Numbered from the stretch's first letter, positions 47,572 to 56,640 are shown. The stretch: 64,000 nucleotides of DNA from Luteitalea pratensis (GCF_001618865.1 NZ_CP015136.1:2081001-2145000), one strand, 5' to 3'. Numbers and translations: made by a program. Notes: generated from the letters alone by a model not told the origin.

Positions 47572-48027
47572 TTACGTCGGTGGCGTTGTGATCTGGTACG
47601 TGTTCGAACGTGCCTCGCTGCTGACGCTTACCACCGCGTAGATCTCGTCTGCGTTCTCGATCGTGTCCACCTGACCCGCTACGAGGATCTGTTTAGAGCC
47701 CGGATCTTCGTTCAAGACAGCTTTGTCAACTTCTCGGGACGGCTCCGAAACGCTTAGTTCTCCAGCCTGCGCTGTTATAAGTTTGTACTTCCTGATTTGC
47801 GGCAAGGTCCCAAAACTGAACGTGTAGAGTGCCTTCGGTCCCTGGAAATTGGCTACGAGCGGTTCATTATCTTCGGCTATGGTTTCACCGTAGAGATCAA
47901 TCGCGACTTTGAACTTCTTGCCAGCCTCGCTTGGGCTGAACACAAGCTTGTAGCTGATGTCCACCTTCAGCTTATTACCAGCGACAGGCGTGACCGGAGC
48001 GAGTACGACATCCTTGACTTCTGCCAT
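47572..48027 (-). CDS. Hypothetical beta-rich protein
   Basis: 151 aa. Alternating hydrophobic pattern throughout (KLKVDISYKLVFSPSEAGKK, FKVAIDLYGETIAED, ALYTFSFGTLPQIRKYKLIT, EIYAVVSVSSEARSNTYQIT) indicates an all-beta sandwich. No signal peptide and no known family. Codon pattern and protein-like composition support a real gene. It is divergent from the phospholipase-associated genes at 48.5-51.8 kb. Confidence 0.6.
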   Translation of the reverse strand: MAEVKDVVLAPVTPVAGNKLKVDISYKLVFSPSEAGKKFKVAIDLYGETIAEDNEPLVANFQGPKALYTFSFGTLPQIRKYKLITAQAGELSVSEPSREVDKAVLNEDPGSKQILVAGQVDTIENADEIYAVVSVSSEARSNTYQITTPPT

Positions 48028-48319
48028 GGTTAATTCTCGGACGCTACACTAGCGTTATCCGGAACGCTGCTGTAGTACTGCGCGCGGCGCTTCAGCGCGA
48101 GACGACGCTATTTGTTCACAGCCAGCTCCGTGAGAACGGCCATCCGGTTGACTGTGGACGGCGAACTACACGTTTTCGCAATGAACGGCTTGCGCGCCAC
48201 TATGGCATCCCGAACGTTACGGGACCGGAGTTTCGCCGGGTCAACTGGCCCGCCCAGGACCGCGCTGGCTTGTTCGCGTAGGGCAGCGTGCTCACGCTGA
48301 CGCCTCGTCCCTACGTCGC

Positions 48320-48541
48320 CTATCCACTCGATGTGCCGACGACCTCGCCGGCGTCCTCCAAAACGGCGAACGCGCGAACGAGGTAGTACGAAGTCGCATC
48401 GTACACTGACGGCCCGTCAGCGACGACATTGACGTTTCGCCGGTGCCGCATCGGCAGCGAGTCACCCACGAACTTTTTGCTTTCCACCGCGCTCTTTCCG
48501 TTATAGTGGGCAGCGATTAGTTCGCCACGAGGAGGTTGCAT
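48320..48541 (-). CDS. Small hypothetical protein, doubtful
   Basis: 73 aa if started at the ATG at 48541; the next ATG is at 48451. Text such as SAVESKKFVGDSLPMRHRRN and VYDATSYYLVRAFAVLEDAG is protein-like. The first start overlaps the ATG of the opposite-strand gene whose ribosome site (GAGGAGG) is clear, which weakens this call. Confidence 0.3.
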   Translation of the reverse strand: MQPPRGELIAAHYNGKSAVESKKFVGDSLPMRHRRNVNVVADGPSVYDATSYYLVRAFAVLEDAGEVVGTSSG

Positions 48542-49202
48542 GCCTGCTCGCTCGAAGGTCGGCAGTCGCAAGCGAACCGCGCCGCGCCGCGCAGTGAAGG
48601 CGGCGTCCGGCCCCCACGCCGCCAGCGCCTCTCGCAAGACCCGCGGCACGTCGAAGAAGAAGACTGCCAAGCCGAGTCCCGCCGCGGGGAGGAAGACTGG
48701 CAAGCCGAGTCCCGCCGCGGGACCCCGGGCCCGCGCTGGACGAGAAGCTCCGTGGCGCCAGGAGTTCCAGCGTTTCCGGCGGGAGTGGCGCCGGACCCAC
48801 CCGCCGCGCCCCGGTAAGCGTCACGAGATGGCGCGCACGTTTCTCAAGGTCACAAGAACGGCCGACACGGCCAGCGCTTTTTCTGGCCTGGGCCTAAAGC
48901 ACGTCCCCGTCATCGTGCAGAATCTTGGCAACGTCGCGGCCTACACGTGCGTCGTCCGGATGCTGGAGGCACGGCCGCGTTCACCGATTCACGAGAAGAT
49001 CCCACTCGGTGAATTCACGCTGGGGGGGCAGCTCGTCTTCACGCTGCAGCCGGGGGAGCGCACGACGGTGCGCGTCCCGTTCATGCGAACGCGCGCCAAC
49101 GGCACGTTCATCGCCATCGTCAGCGATCCGCTGCTCGACCCCAACGAGCTCACCGTCGCCGACTTCAATCATCGACGGCTCCTTCTCGCCAACCTGACCT
49201 GA
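48540..49202 (+). CDS. Basic-tailed beta-sandwich protein of unknown function
   Basis: 220 aa with a strong GAGGAGG ribosome site. Residues 1-75 are Lys/Arg/Ala/Pro-rich and disordered, with a tandem repeat (KPSPAAGRKTG then KPSPAAGPRAR). The rest is a beta-sandwich (VPVIVQNLGNVAAYTCVVRM, GGQLVFTLQPGERTTVRVPF), like CARDB/Ig-type adhesion domains. It ends 11 bp before the phospholipase gene, so the two are coupled. The basic tail could bind nucleic acid or acidic lipids. Confidence 0.65.
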   Translation: MPARSKVGSRKRTAPRRAVKAASGPHAASASRKTRGTSKKKTAKPSPAAGRKTGKPSPAAGPRARAGREAPWRQEFQRFRREWRRTHPPRPGKRHEMARTFLKVTRTADTASAFSGLGLKHVPVIVQNLGNVAAYTCVVRMLEARPRSPIHEKIPLGEFTLGGQLVFTLQPGERTTVRVPFMRTRANGTFIAIVSDPLLDPNELTVADFNHRRLLLANLT

Positions 49203-49213
49203 GGCACTGCGCC

Positions 49214-51085
49214 ATGCCCAAATACGGCATACATCACATCGTGCTTCGCCGTGCGATCGACGACAAGCTGATGTCCGGCAGCAGCGCCGCGGTCAATGCC
49301 GCCGCCGTTCTGTCGGACCAGCCGGACGCCGCGATGCTGGGGGCGGTTGGTCCCGACCTGTTCTTCTTCGCGCCGGACTATCCGGCCATGCAGCCGATCA
49401 TCGCGCTGTACACGAATTACAAGAAGGTCCTCGACTTGTGGGAGGACATCATCGCGCCCATCAAGCAAATCAACGAGCAGTTCATCGAGCCGGTGGAGGA
49501 TGCGGTGAAGGACGCGGTCGCGGACGATGCGATTGCGTTGATCGAGATGCTGTTGAAGGAGCTGAAAGAGACGGCCGGCTTGTTCACCAGCGCAGTCCAG
49601 ACGGGCTTGATGGCCGGCGTAGTGGGAGGCCTCAACAGCGTGTTCGATCCCGCCGGCGTGCCGCTGATTCAGAACTTCTTCAAGTTGATGTTCACGCCGC
49701 CGCTGCAGGATGGTCAACCGGACGACAAGTGGTACTGGTTTGATCTCCTGCACTACCGGCGTACCGGCCGGTTCGCAAGGCATCTTGTGGAAAACGCCAC
49801 GACGGCGCGGCAAAAGGCCTATGCGTTCGGGTACTTGTCGCACATCGCCGCGGACGTCACCGGGCATCCTTACGTGAACCAGATTGTCGGGGCGCCGTAC
49901 CGCTTGAACATGCAGCGGCACGTGACGGCCGAGAATTTCATGGACACGTGGGCTTTCGATCACTACTTCAACGAGTCGATCAGCACGACGCTCCTCCAAC
50001 GCCTCGCCCTCACCGACTCGACCTGCTCGGACGACATCGCCTCGCTCCTGGTCACCGCCTTCCAGCAGGGCTACACCACGGGCTACCCGTGGGCGGGCGG
50101 CCAGCAGAAAACCTTGTTGACCGCGGATGAGATCAAGGAGACCTACACCACCTTCCACGGCATTCTCGGCATCCTGGCCGGCATGGGGGTCGAGCGGCCG
50201 GAGGAGCCGTTCCCGGGCGCGCTGGCCATCCTCGAAGATGCGTGGAAGGACGTCATCCAGTCGCCCCCCTCGCCCCCCTCGACCGACGACATCAACTGCT
50301 CGTGGGAGGACATGCTCGGCCTGACCTCGAAGTCGGCCGCCTGTTACAAGTCGCTGTTCGAGTCGCTCGCCGAGTGGCTCGCCTACCTGGGTGCGCTGGC
50401 CGTCTGGCTGATCGAGCGCGTCCATGAGCTCATCGACTTCCTGATCACGGCGCTCCTCATCCTTCCGGTGATGGTGCTCCTGGCCCTGCTCTACGGGATA
50501 CAGCTGCTGCTGTTCGAACTGTATCGGGTGGCGCACTGGACTCTGTCGATGCAGGGGTTCCTGTTCCCGCTGCGGGACGATCTGTCGAACTCCGTCTCGA
50601 CCCGTCTGATTGAGGCGAGCGCCGGCTGCGTGGGGTCGCTGGCCCCGAACCAGGTGTTCACGAGCCAGGTCACCCGCTACCCGCGCCGCACGCAGCTCGG
50701 CGACTCACATCTGATCTGCCCGTTCCGCGGCAACGAGGCCGACGGCCGCATCTGGAATTTCGTGACGACGAATGCGCCCATGGACCCGCGGCAGTTCATC
50801 GAATCGCTGCCGTTCAGCAAGCAGAATCTGAAGAAGTACGCCGACGCGGGGACGCCGGGCGAGGCGAACAACGCGGCGAGAGAAGGACGGGTGATCGGCA
50901 ACGCGATCGACCTGACGGCGTTCATGATCACGACGGCCAACGACGCCAACGCGACCGCCATCGCGCGGAGAACGTGTTTCGCGAACTGGAATCTCGACAG
51001 CGATCGCGGATACGGCTACAAGACGTGGACGGGCCAGGTGGACCCCACGGCCGTCACCAACGAAGCGCTGCACGAAGCGCCATAG
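49214..51085 (+). CDS. Zinc-dependent phospholipase C-family protein with membrane segment
   Basis: 623 aa without a signal peptide. N-terminal MPKYGIHHIVLRRAID and AMLGAVGPDLFFFAPDYP, then FGYLSHIAADVTGHPYVNQI, match the Zn_dep_PLPC domain (His/Asp zinc ligands in GYLSHIAADVTGH). A long middle helix region includes a strong membrane-like segment (about 415-450, LIDFLITALLILPVMVLLAL). The C-terminal third is unknown. Zn_dep_PLPC proteins hydrolyse phospholipids or are uncharacterised. Coupled to the beta-sandwich gene upstream and followed by the chimeric gene at 51182. Confidence 0.75.
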   Translation: MPKYGIHHIVLRRAIDDKLMSGSSAAVNAAAVLSDQPDAAMLGAVGPDLFFFAPDYPAMQPIIALYTNYKKVLDLWEDIIAPIKQINEQFIEPVEDAVKDAVADDAIALIEMLLKELKETAGLFTSAVQTGLMAGVVGGLNSVFDPAGVPLIQNFFKLMFTPPLQDGQPDDKWYWFDLLHYRRTGRFARHLVENATTARQKAYAFGYLSHIAADVTGHPYVNQIVGAPYRLNMQRHVTAENFMDTWAFDHYFNESISTTLLQRLALTDSTCSDDIASLLVTAFQQGYTTGYPWAGGQQKTLLTADEIKETYTTFHGILGILAGMGVERPEEPFPGALAILEDAWKDVIQSPPSPPSTDDINCSWEDMLGLTSKSAACYKSLFESLAEWLAYLGALAVWLIERVHELIDFLITALLILPVMVLLALLYGIQLLLFELYRVAHWTLSMQGFLFPLRDDLSNSVSTRLIEASAGCVGSLAPNQVFTSQVTRYPRRTQLGDSHLICPFRGNEADGRIWNFVTTNAPMDPRQFIESLPFSKQNLKKYADAGTPGEANNAAREGRVIGNAIDLTAFMITTANDANATAIARRTCFANWNLDSDRGYGYKTWTGQVDPTAVTNEALHEAP

Positions 51086-51181
51086 CTCCTCGATGCTGGC
51101 GGCGCCCGTTTGCCCGTGCGGCGGCGGCGCCCGCCGACTCCCAGACGATCGCCGCCATCCAACGCCCGACGGAGCCCTGCG

Positions 51182-51844
51182 ATGGCCATGCGATTTCCGG
51201 AAAACTACCTCACCACGCTGCACACGCGCGCGCCCGCCCGGGTTATCGCCGCCGAACTGGTGGCGCTGACCGACATCGTCGGCGCACCGACCGCCGACAC
51301 TGCCGCGCAGCGCAAGCTCCTCGCCATCGAGAGCCATCTCGGCGCCGCGCAGAAGCATTTCCTGAAGCGCCGGTTCGCTGCCGCGATCGACGACTATAAG
51401 ACGGCGCACGCCCTGATCTACTGTCTGCTGAACAAGCGACTCCCTCCGGCGGTGGGGAAGTTCCCCGGGATTCGGTTGCCGCTCGAGCGCAGGCTTTTCA
51501 AGCCCTTGCTCGACGCCGCAGGGGAGATCCTGGAAGCGTTGCCACCGCCGCCGGTCGATCCGGATTTCGGTCCGGTCTTTGGCACACGTGTCGACACCGT
51601 GGCCAGCGCGACAGTCCCCTACGAATCGCTGGGCCTGCGGCGCGTCGACGAGTTGCCCGAGCCGGCGGTTCGGTTTACGCACCTTGCCGCCGCGTATCGC
51701 ACTGGGGAGCTTGTCGAGCCCAACGATCCCGTGACCATGCTGGCCGCGGGCGCGGCCCTCGTGCTGCTTGGCGCCGGTGCTTCGTTCTTCCCGGCCCGGC
51801 ATGCTGCGCATACCGACCCCATGACCTCACTACGGCAGGAATAG
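51182..51844 (+). CDS. Chimeric protein: unknown helical domain fused to ABC permease tail
   Basis: 220 aa from the ATG at 51182. Residues 1 to about 175 form a helical, possibly TPR-like domain (AAQKHFLKRRFAAAIDDYKT) of unknown function, probably the third gene of the phospholipase cluster. From about residue 180 the sequence becomes NDPVTMLAAGAALVLLGAGA then SFFPARHAAHTDPMTSLRQE, the last membrane helix and terminal motif of MacB/ADOP-type ABC permeases. The join is in frame, so the true C-terminus was replaced by a recombination. Whether it is made or functional is unknown. Confidence 0.6.
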   Translation: MAMRFPENYLTTLHTRAPARVIAAELVALTDIVGAPTADTAAQRKLLAIESHLGAAQKHFLKRRFAAAIDDYKTAHALIYCLLNKRLPPAVGKFPGIRLPLERRLFKPLLDAAGEILEALPPPPVDPDFGPVFGTRVDTVASATVPYESLGLRRVDELPEPAVRFTHLAAAYRTGELVEPNDPVTMLAAGAALVLLGAGASFFPARHAAHTDPMTSLRQE

Positions 51845-51939
51845 AACCTGGCGGTACAGAACCTGGCGTCGTGTGCGTCGCCCGACAACAGCAAACCAAA
51901 GTCGCCGATGGTCCAGTCCGAGGAGCCATCCTGCGGCCA

Positions 51940-52430
51940 TCTTGGCAACGCGTCTTCATGGTCTTCAGGCTTCTGATCAGGGCCGCCCTTCTCATCAGTG
52001 ACGTCATCAACGTTCCCTGGTGGCCGCATTTTTGCGCCGAAGGCCGCCGATGCCGTGCGATCCACCGCCACGCTTGCAAGCCGTGCCAAGCGCGCCCGGT
52101 ACCTATCATCTACGTCAATGACAACCGCGGCCGCGCTGGCGCTCGCACATCGATTAGCTGATCGCTGGCAATCGAACACAGGGGCTCAGGTGTGCGCATT
52201 CTCGAGATCCTCCGCGCAACGCCGTCGCTTTTGTCGTTCTCAAATCGACCCTCTCTAGCTTCTATCAGACAACCCTCCAAGCGATGCTCCAACGGCGAAG
52301 GCAAGACGCTGGTGATCTGGGGCCCGGTGACCGCAATTGCGTGCTCTTAACCGCATCCGACGGCCACATGCGCAACTACACGATCGTCATTCCGTCAGAT
52401 TGCACTGCTTGCGGGCGCACGTCGCCAAGG
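51940..52430 (+). pseudogene. Isochorismatase-family cysteine hydrolase, several frameshifts
   Basis: Pieces in three frames: ALLISDVINV (first catalytic Asp), FPGGRIFAPKAADAVRSTAT, PVPIIYVNDNRGR, FVVLKSTLSSFYQTTLQAML (catalytic Lys), GKTLVIWGPVT, CVLLTASDGHMRNYTIVIPS with the Cys. Order and motifs match the family. At least three indels. It lies directly before the carboxylesterase. Confidence 0.65.
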
Positions 52431-52467
52431 CCCCGCAGGCCGCGGAAGTCGAACGCGAGGACGCGAA

Positions 52468-54042
52468 GTGGGCATCACGTCGCGTTCGCAGTCGCCCGCG
52501 GTCGTGCGGGTCGAAGGCGGTGAGGTGCAAGGGGTGGTCGCTGACGGTGTCGAGTCGTTCAAGGGTCTCCCCTTTGCGGTGCCGCCGGTGGGCGAGTTGC
52601 GGTGGCGGCCGCCGCAGCCCGCGGCCGCGTGGACTGGTGTGCGGCAGGCGGCGGAGTTCGGGGCCGACTGCATGCAGGGACGGTTCGGTCCACCGCCGGC
52701 GCCCGGCGCGCCGCCGGCCCGGATGCCGTCGGAAGACTGCCTGTTCCTGAACGTGTGGCGCCCCGCGGGCGCGGCCACCAGCAAGTTGCCCGTGATGATG
52801 TGGATCTACGGGGGCGGCTTCATGGGCGGCTCCGGAGCGTCGGCGTTCACGTCGGGTATGCAGTTCGCCAAGCAGGGCGTCGTCCTCGTCAGCCTCAACT
52901 ACCGCGTTGGGCGCTTTGGCTTCTTCGCATTCCCGGCGCTGAGCAGCGAGCGGCCCGACGAGCCCAAGAGCAACTACGCGTACATGGATCAGATCGCGGC
53001 GCTGCAGTGGGTCAAGCGCAACATCGCAGCCTTCGGTGGCGACCCCGCCAATGTGACCATCTTCGGATTCTCCGCGGGCGGCGTCTCCGTGCACAGTCTC
53101 GTGGCGTCGCCGATGGCCCGGGGCTTGTTCCACAAGGCGATCGCCCAGTCTGGCGGGTCACGGGACAGCGTGCTGACGGCGCGGCCCTTGCGCGCCGACG
53201 GCGTCGATTCGAATTATCCGGTGTCGGCCGAGACGCTTGGCACCACCTTCGCGCGGTCCATGGGCATCGAGGGCACGGACGGCGCCGCGTTGGCCCGTCT
53301 GCGCGCCCTCACGTCCGAGCAGGTCTTGCGGGGTGCGCCCGCGCCGGCGGGCACGAATCCACCGCAGGTCGAGACGACGCCGATTCTTGACGGCAAGCTG
53401 ATCACCGAGACGGCTGAAACCGCGTACAAGGCTCGTCGGCAGCCGCGCATCCCACTCTTGCTCGGAAGTAACAGTGCGGATACGGCCGGCAACCGGATAC
53501 GGGCCACGACCAAGGACGAGTTCCTGGCGCGATTTAGGCAGTGGAGTGCGCAAGCCAAAGCGGCGTACGACCCCGACGGAACGGAAGACCTGCCGGCGAT
53601 GATCGCGAGGGCCAACGACGACTTTGGCCAGGCTGAGCCGGCCCGCTTTGCCGCGAATGCGTTCGCCGCCAACGGCTCGCCGGTTTATCTCTACCGGTTC
53701 TCTTACGTCCAAGCGGGCATGCGGGAACGCTTGCGGGCCGGGGCTCCGCACGGAGGCGAGATCGGTTACGTGTTCGGGACCCTGTCGCCCGGGCCAGGCG
53801 CGGCGTTGACGCCGGAGGATCAGGCCCTCTCGCACATGGCCCAAAGCTACTGGGTCAACTTCGCGAAGACCGGCGACCCGAACGGTGCTGGCCTGCCGGT
53901 ATGGCCCCGTCACGATCCCAAGAAGGATGTGATTTTCGACTTCCGCCCAGATGGCTCCGCGGGTGCAGGTCCCGATCCGCGGAAGGCGCGGCTCGACGTC
54001 ACGCAGTTAGCTACTGAATCCGGCAAGCGCTCTGACCCCTAA
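52468..54042 (+). CDS. Carboxylesterase type B
   Basis: 524 aa. Typical features: FKGLPFAVPPVGELRWRPPQ, EDCLFLNVWRP, oxyanion MWIYGGGFMGGS, nucleophile elbow FGFSAGG, and catalytic His in GAPHGGEIGYVFG. The acidic residue region is LLLGSNSADTAGN, with Asp where Glu is usual. The start is a GTG directly after a broken isochorismatase. Relatives of this type usually have a signal peptide; none is seen here, so the N-terminus may have been lost. Hydrolyses esters; substrate unknown. Confidence 0.88.
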   Translation: MGITSRSQSPAVVRVEGGEVQGVVADGVESFKGLPFAVPPVGELRWRPPQPAAAWTGVRQAAEFGADCMQGRFGPPPAPGAPPARMPSEDCLFLNVWRPAGAATSKLPVMMWIYGGGFMGGSGASAFTSGMQFAKQGVVLVSLNYRVGRFGFFAFPALSSERPDEPKSNYAYMDQIAALQWVKRNIAAFGGDPANVTIFGFSAGGVSVHSLVASPMARGLFHKAIAQSGGSRDSVLTARPLRADGVDSNYPVSAETLGTTFARSMGIEGTDGAALARLRALTSEQVLRGAPAPAGTNPPQVETTPILDGKLITETAETAYKARRQPRIPLLLGSNSADTAGNRIRATTKDEFLARFRQWSAQAKAAYDPDGTEDLPAMIARANDDFGQAEPARFAANAFAANGSPVYLYRFSYVQAGMRERLRAGAPHGGEIGYVFGTLSPGPGAALTPEDQALSHMAQSYWVNFAKTGDPNGAGLPVWPRHDPKKDVIFDFRPDGSAGAGPDPRKARLDVTQLATESGKRSDP

Positions 54043-54110
54043 GCCGCGGGTGGCGCAGCGTACCGCCGAGGAGGAATCGAGAATGAGTCGAGGGCACGAA
54101 GAAGAGGGGC

Positions 54111-54716
54111 ATGCGGCGCCGCCGCTTCCTCGGGGCAGCAGGAAGCGTCGCAGCGCTGTCACTCACCGGCGGCCTGAACTCGCACGCTGAAGCGCAGACC
54201 ACCGCCGGAGCGAGCAACGCACCGCACGTGTCTGGACGGCGAAAGCTTGGACGCCTGGAGGTGTCCAGCGTGGGCCTGGGCGTGCAGAACGTCGCCCGCA
54301 AGTATGAAACGACGGTGCCGCACCGGCCCGAGATGATCAACATCATCCGGGCGGCGTTCGACCGTGGAGTGACATTCTTCGACACGGCAGAAGCGTACGG
54401 CCCGCACGGAGCCGAGCGAATTCTGCGCGAGGCCATCGCGCCGTTCCGAGACAAGGTCGTGATCACCTCGAAGTTCGGCTGGAACATCAACCAGGAGACG
54501 GGGGAGCGCCGCCCTGGGCTCAACAGTCGGCCCGACCACATCAAGGTGGTCGTCGATGGCATGCTCAAGCGGCTCCGGACTGACCGTATCGATCTCCTCT
54601 ATCAGCACCGCGTCGACCCGGCGGTCCCGATCAAAGATGTCGCGGGCGCCGTCAAGGAGATGATGTCCTCTGGCAAGGTGCTGCATTGGGGGCCGAGCCG
54701 GTGCTGCACCGGCTGA
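54111..54716 (+). pseudogene. Tat-exported aldo/keto reductase, 3'-truncated
   Basis: 201 aa then stop; the family is normally 320-340 aa. A twin-arginine signal (MRRRRFLGAAGSVAALSL) is followed by the AKR start (LGRLEVSSVGLGVQN), catalytic Asp/Tyr in FFDTAEAYGPHG, Lys in VITSKFGW and His in LLYQHRVDP. Homology ends at VLHWG and the reading becomes unrelated. The NADPH-binding C-terminal half is missing, so it is inactive. Confidence 0.8.
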
Positions 54717-55051
54717 CCGGAGGCCGAGATGTCCAAGCATACGATGCACCCGTTCACCTGCCGACGACGACTGGTAGCGCGTCGGCGCAGTTGCCCCTCC
54801 AGCGTCCGGTTCACCCTGCTGGCCCCACCTTCGCGCCTCACACCCGAAGAAGCTGCAGTTCTGCTTCGGCTGCCTCGGCGCGTTGTTCAGTCCGACTTCG
54901 AATGGCGCGTGCCTGGCGCCTCGGAGTTCGGGAACCCTCATCCAGCGATCCTGATCAGCGCCTCACGCTGATGGACGACCGGCAGGACTGAGATCTTTCC
55001 CCAGGCGGACGTCCGCAATCCCCGCGGCGTCCGCCGCCCGAAGGAGGCATC
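54717..55051. other. Region before the excisionase gene; possible HTH relic
   Basis: No complete gene. The plus strand (54729-54971) reads LTPEEAAVLLRLPRRVVQSD, which resembles the start of an excisionase-type helix-turn-helix, but the rest does not fit. Could be a second, broken Xis-like gene. Confidence 0.35.
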
Positions 55052-55330
55052 ATGTCTTTCACGTATTCCACGGATTCCGCCACCGTGCAGGTTGAGCAGG
55101 GGCCCAGCCAACTGCTGAACGTCTTCGACGTGGCCGCGCTTGTTGGTTGCCACGAAGAATCGGTACGACGGGCGTACAACTGCGGGCAGTTGCGGCGGCG
55201 GCGCTTCGGCGTTCGCGGCTGCCGGTTCGACCAAGGCGATGTCGTGGACTGGATTCAGCGCGGTGCGCCCACGAGGCCGCCGCGCGCCCGTGCTCTCCAG
55301 GCGATGGATGGGCCTTCGCCGGAGCCGTAG
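55052..55330 (+). CDS. Excisionase-like helix-turn-helix protein
   Basis: 92 aa with GGAGGC before the ATG. The core LLNVFDVAALVGCHEESVRR and YNCGQLRRRRFGVRGCRFDQ, then GDVVDWIQ, is the MerR-like HTH of the excisionase/AlpA group. It sits 16 bp upstream of the integrase on the same strand, so it is probably the recombination directionality factor. Binding sites are not shown, but the paired GACTGACAA repeats are candidates. Confidence 0.78.
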   Translation: MSFTYSTDSATVQVEQGPSQLLNVFDVAALVGCHEESVRRAYNCGQLRRRRFGVRGCRFDQGDVVDWIQRGAPTRPPRARALQAMDGPSPEP

Positions 55331-55346
55331 AGCGAAAGGGGACGAT

Positions 55347-56588
55347 ATGGCTGTTCGCAGGACCTGTAGTGCCAAGGGGTGCCGCGCGAGCCCGCGCTGC
55401 GAGCACCCGTGGTGGTTCGACGTGATGGTCCGTCGCAAGCGATGGCGGATGCCGGTGGACGACTTCGCGCTTGTGCGAGACGCGAAGGAGCCGGTGACGT
55501 CCAAACAGGTGGCCGAGCGCGTGTGGGAGCCGCTGTTCATCGCGGAGATCACCGCTGGCCGAGACCCTAGAGTCCGCCCCGAGGGGCCAAAGGCTGCGCC
55601 TGAGGTCCTGTCGGTTGCGGAACTGCTCGACCGCTACATGGCCGACTACGTGCTCGCGGAAGGCCTTCGCGACCCGGTCACCATCGGCGGGCGCCTGAAG
55701 GCGGTGAAGGCGGTGATCGGCCGCCTGCCAGCGACGGCGCTCGAGAAGCCACCGGCAATCCAGCGGTTCAAGGCCTCGTACCGTCAGGGACGGGCCGTCG
55801 CCACCTTGAACCGCGCCTTAGCGACGCTGCGTGGCGCGATCAACTGGGCACGCTTCCAGGACCCGCCGCTCCTGGCGAACTCTCCGTTTCACCGGTTTGG
55901 GGTGGTGATCCGCGTCAAGGACGAAGTGAAGCGGGATCGACGCCTCACGGCTGACGAGGAGCAGCGTCTGTTGAAGGCGGCATTGGAGTTCACGTCCGGC
56001 GCGAACAGCTGGGTGGGGGCATCGATGCACGATCGCGTCATCGGTGCACTCGAGACCTGTTGCCGGAAAGGAGAGATGCTTCGGATTCAGAACCGCCACG
56101 TGGATTGGGAACGGCATCAGCTCGTCATCCCTGGTGCGAACGCCAAGGACGGCGACAACCGCCGCGTGCCCTTCGACCCCCATGGTCGACTGGCGCCGAT
56201 CCTCAGACGCAGGGCCGCACTGGGCCCGACCGCCTACGTGTTCGGCGGGCCCGAAGGTGAGTACCACGACTCGTTCAAGACCGCATGGGAATCGCTTCTG
56301 CTGCGCGCCTACGAGCGCGAGGCGACGCGGACCAAGCAGGGCGGCCGCGTCAACCGCGAACCACTCCGCGAAATCGACCTGCACTTTCACGACCTGCGAC
56401 ACGAAGGCGCGTGCCGGCTGCTGGCCGAAGGGGTGGACATCCGAACCATCCAGTTGATGCTGGGGCACTCGGACATCAAGCAGACGCAGCGGTACCTCAA
56501 CATCACCGATGAGGAACTGCGGCGGGCGATGACCGGCGTCTGGGAACGGCGCCGCAAGCTCCGTGTGGTGGGGGAGTCTCGCGCGTGA
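55347..56588 (+). CDS. Tyrosine-type site-specific integrase
   Basis: 413 aa from the ATG at 55347 (AAAGGGGA upstream). The N-terminus has a Cys/His-containing region (CSAKGCRASPRCEHPWW) in the position of an arm-binding domain, then a SAM-like core-binding domain (about 90-185) and the catalytic domain. Catalytic set: Arg in LETCCRKGEM, Lys in AKDGDNRRVP, His and Arg in HFHDLRHEGA, His in MLGHSDIK and Tyr in TQRYLNIT. All are present, so it should be active. Its stop lies 157 bp from the tRNA-Arg 3' end, the standard position for an integrase at its own attachment site. Confidence 0.93.
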   Translation: MAVRRTCSAKGCRASPRCEHPWWFDVMVRRKRWRMPVDDFALVRDAKEPVTSKQVAERVWEPLFIAEITAGRDPRVRPEGPKAAPEVLSVAELLDRYMADYVLAEGLRDPVTIGGRLKAVKAVIGRLPATALEKPPAIQRFKASYRQGRAVATLNRALATLRGAINWARFQDPPLLANSPFHRFGVVIRVKDEVKRDRRLTADEEQRLLKAALEFTSGANSWVGASMHDRVIGALETCCRKGEMLRIQNRHVDWERHQLVIPGANAKDGDNRRVPFDPHGRLAPILRRRAALGPTAYVFGGPEGEYHDSFKTAWESLLLRAYEREATRTKQGGRVNREPLREIDLHFHDLRHEGACRLLAEGVDIRTIQLMLGHSDIKQTQRYLNITDEELRRAMTGVWERRRKLRVVGESRA

Positions 56589-56620
56589 ACGCGCCCAAGG
56601 CAACCCGAAGCCACCTCGGA

Positions 56621-56640
56621 TTGTCAGTCAATTGTCAGTC
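56621..56640 (+). repeat. Repeat pair beside the integrase and tRNA (copy 8)
   Basis: Two 9-mers TTGTCAGTC, 2 bp apart: the reverse orientation of the GACTGACAA pairs. It begins 125 bp before the tRNA CCA end, the same distance as second pair to core in copies 3, 5, 6 and 7 (124-126 bp). With the tRNA 3' half this is the island-chromosome junction. Confidence 0.8.

Noticed and set aside
48320-48703. 127-aa minus-strand protein
   Set aside because: Its first half is antisense to the well-supported 48540 gene; only the last 73 residues were kept as a doubtful call.
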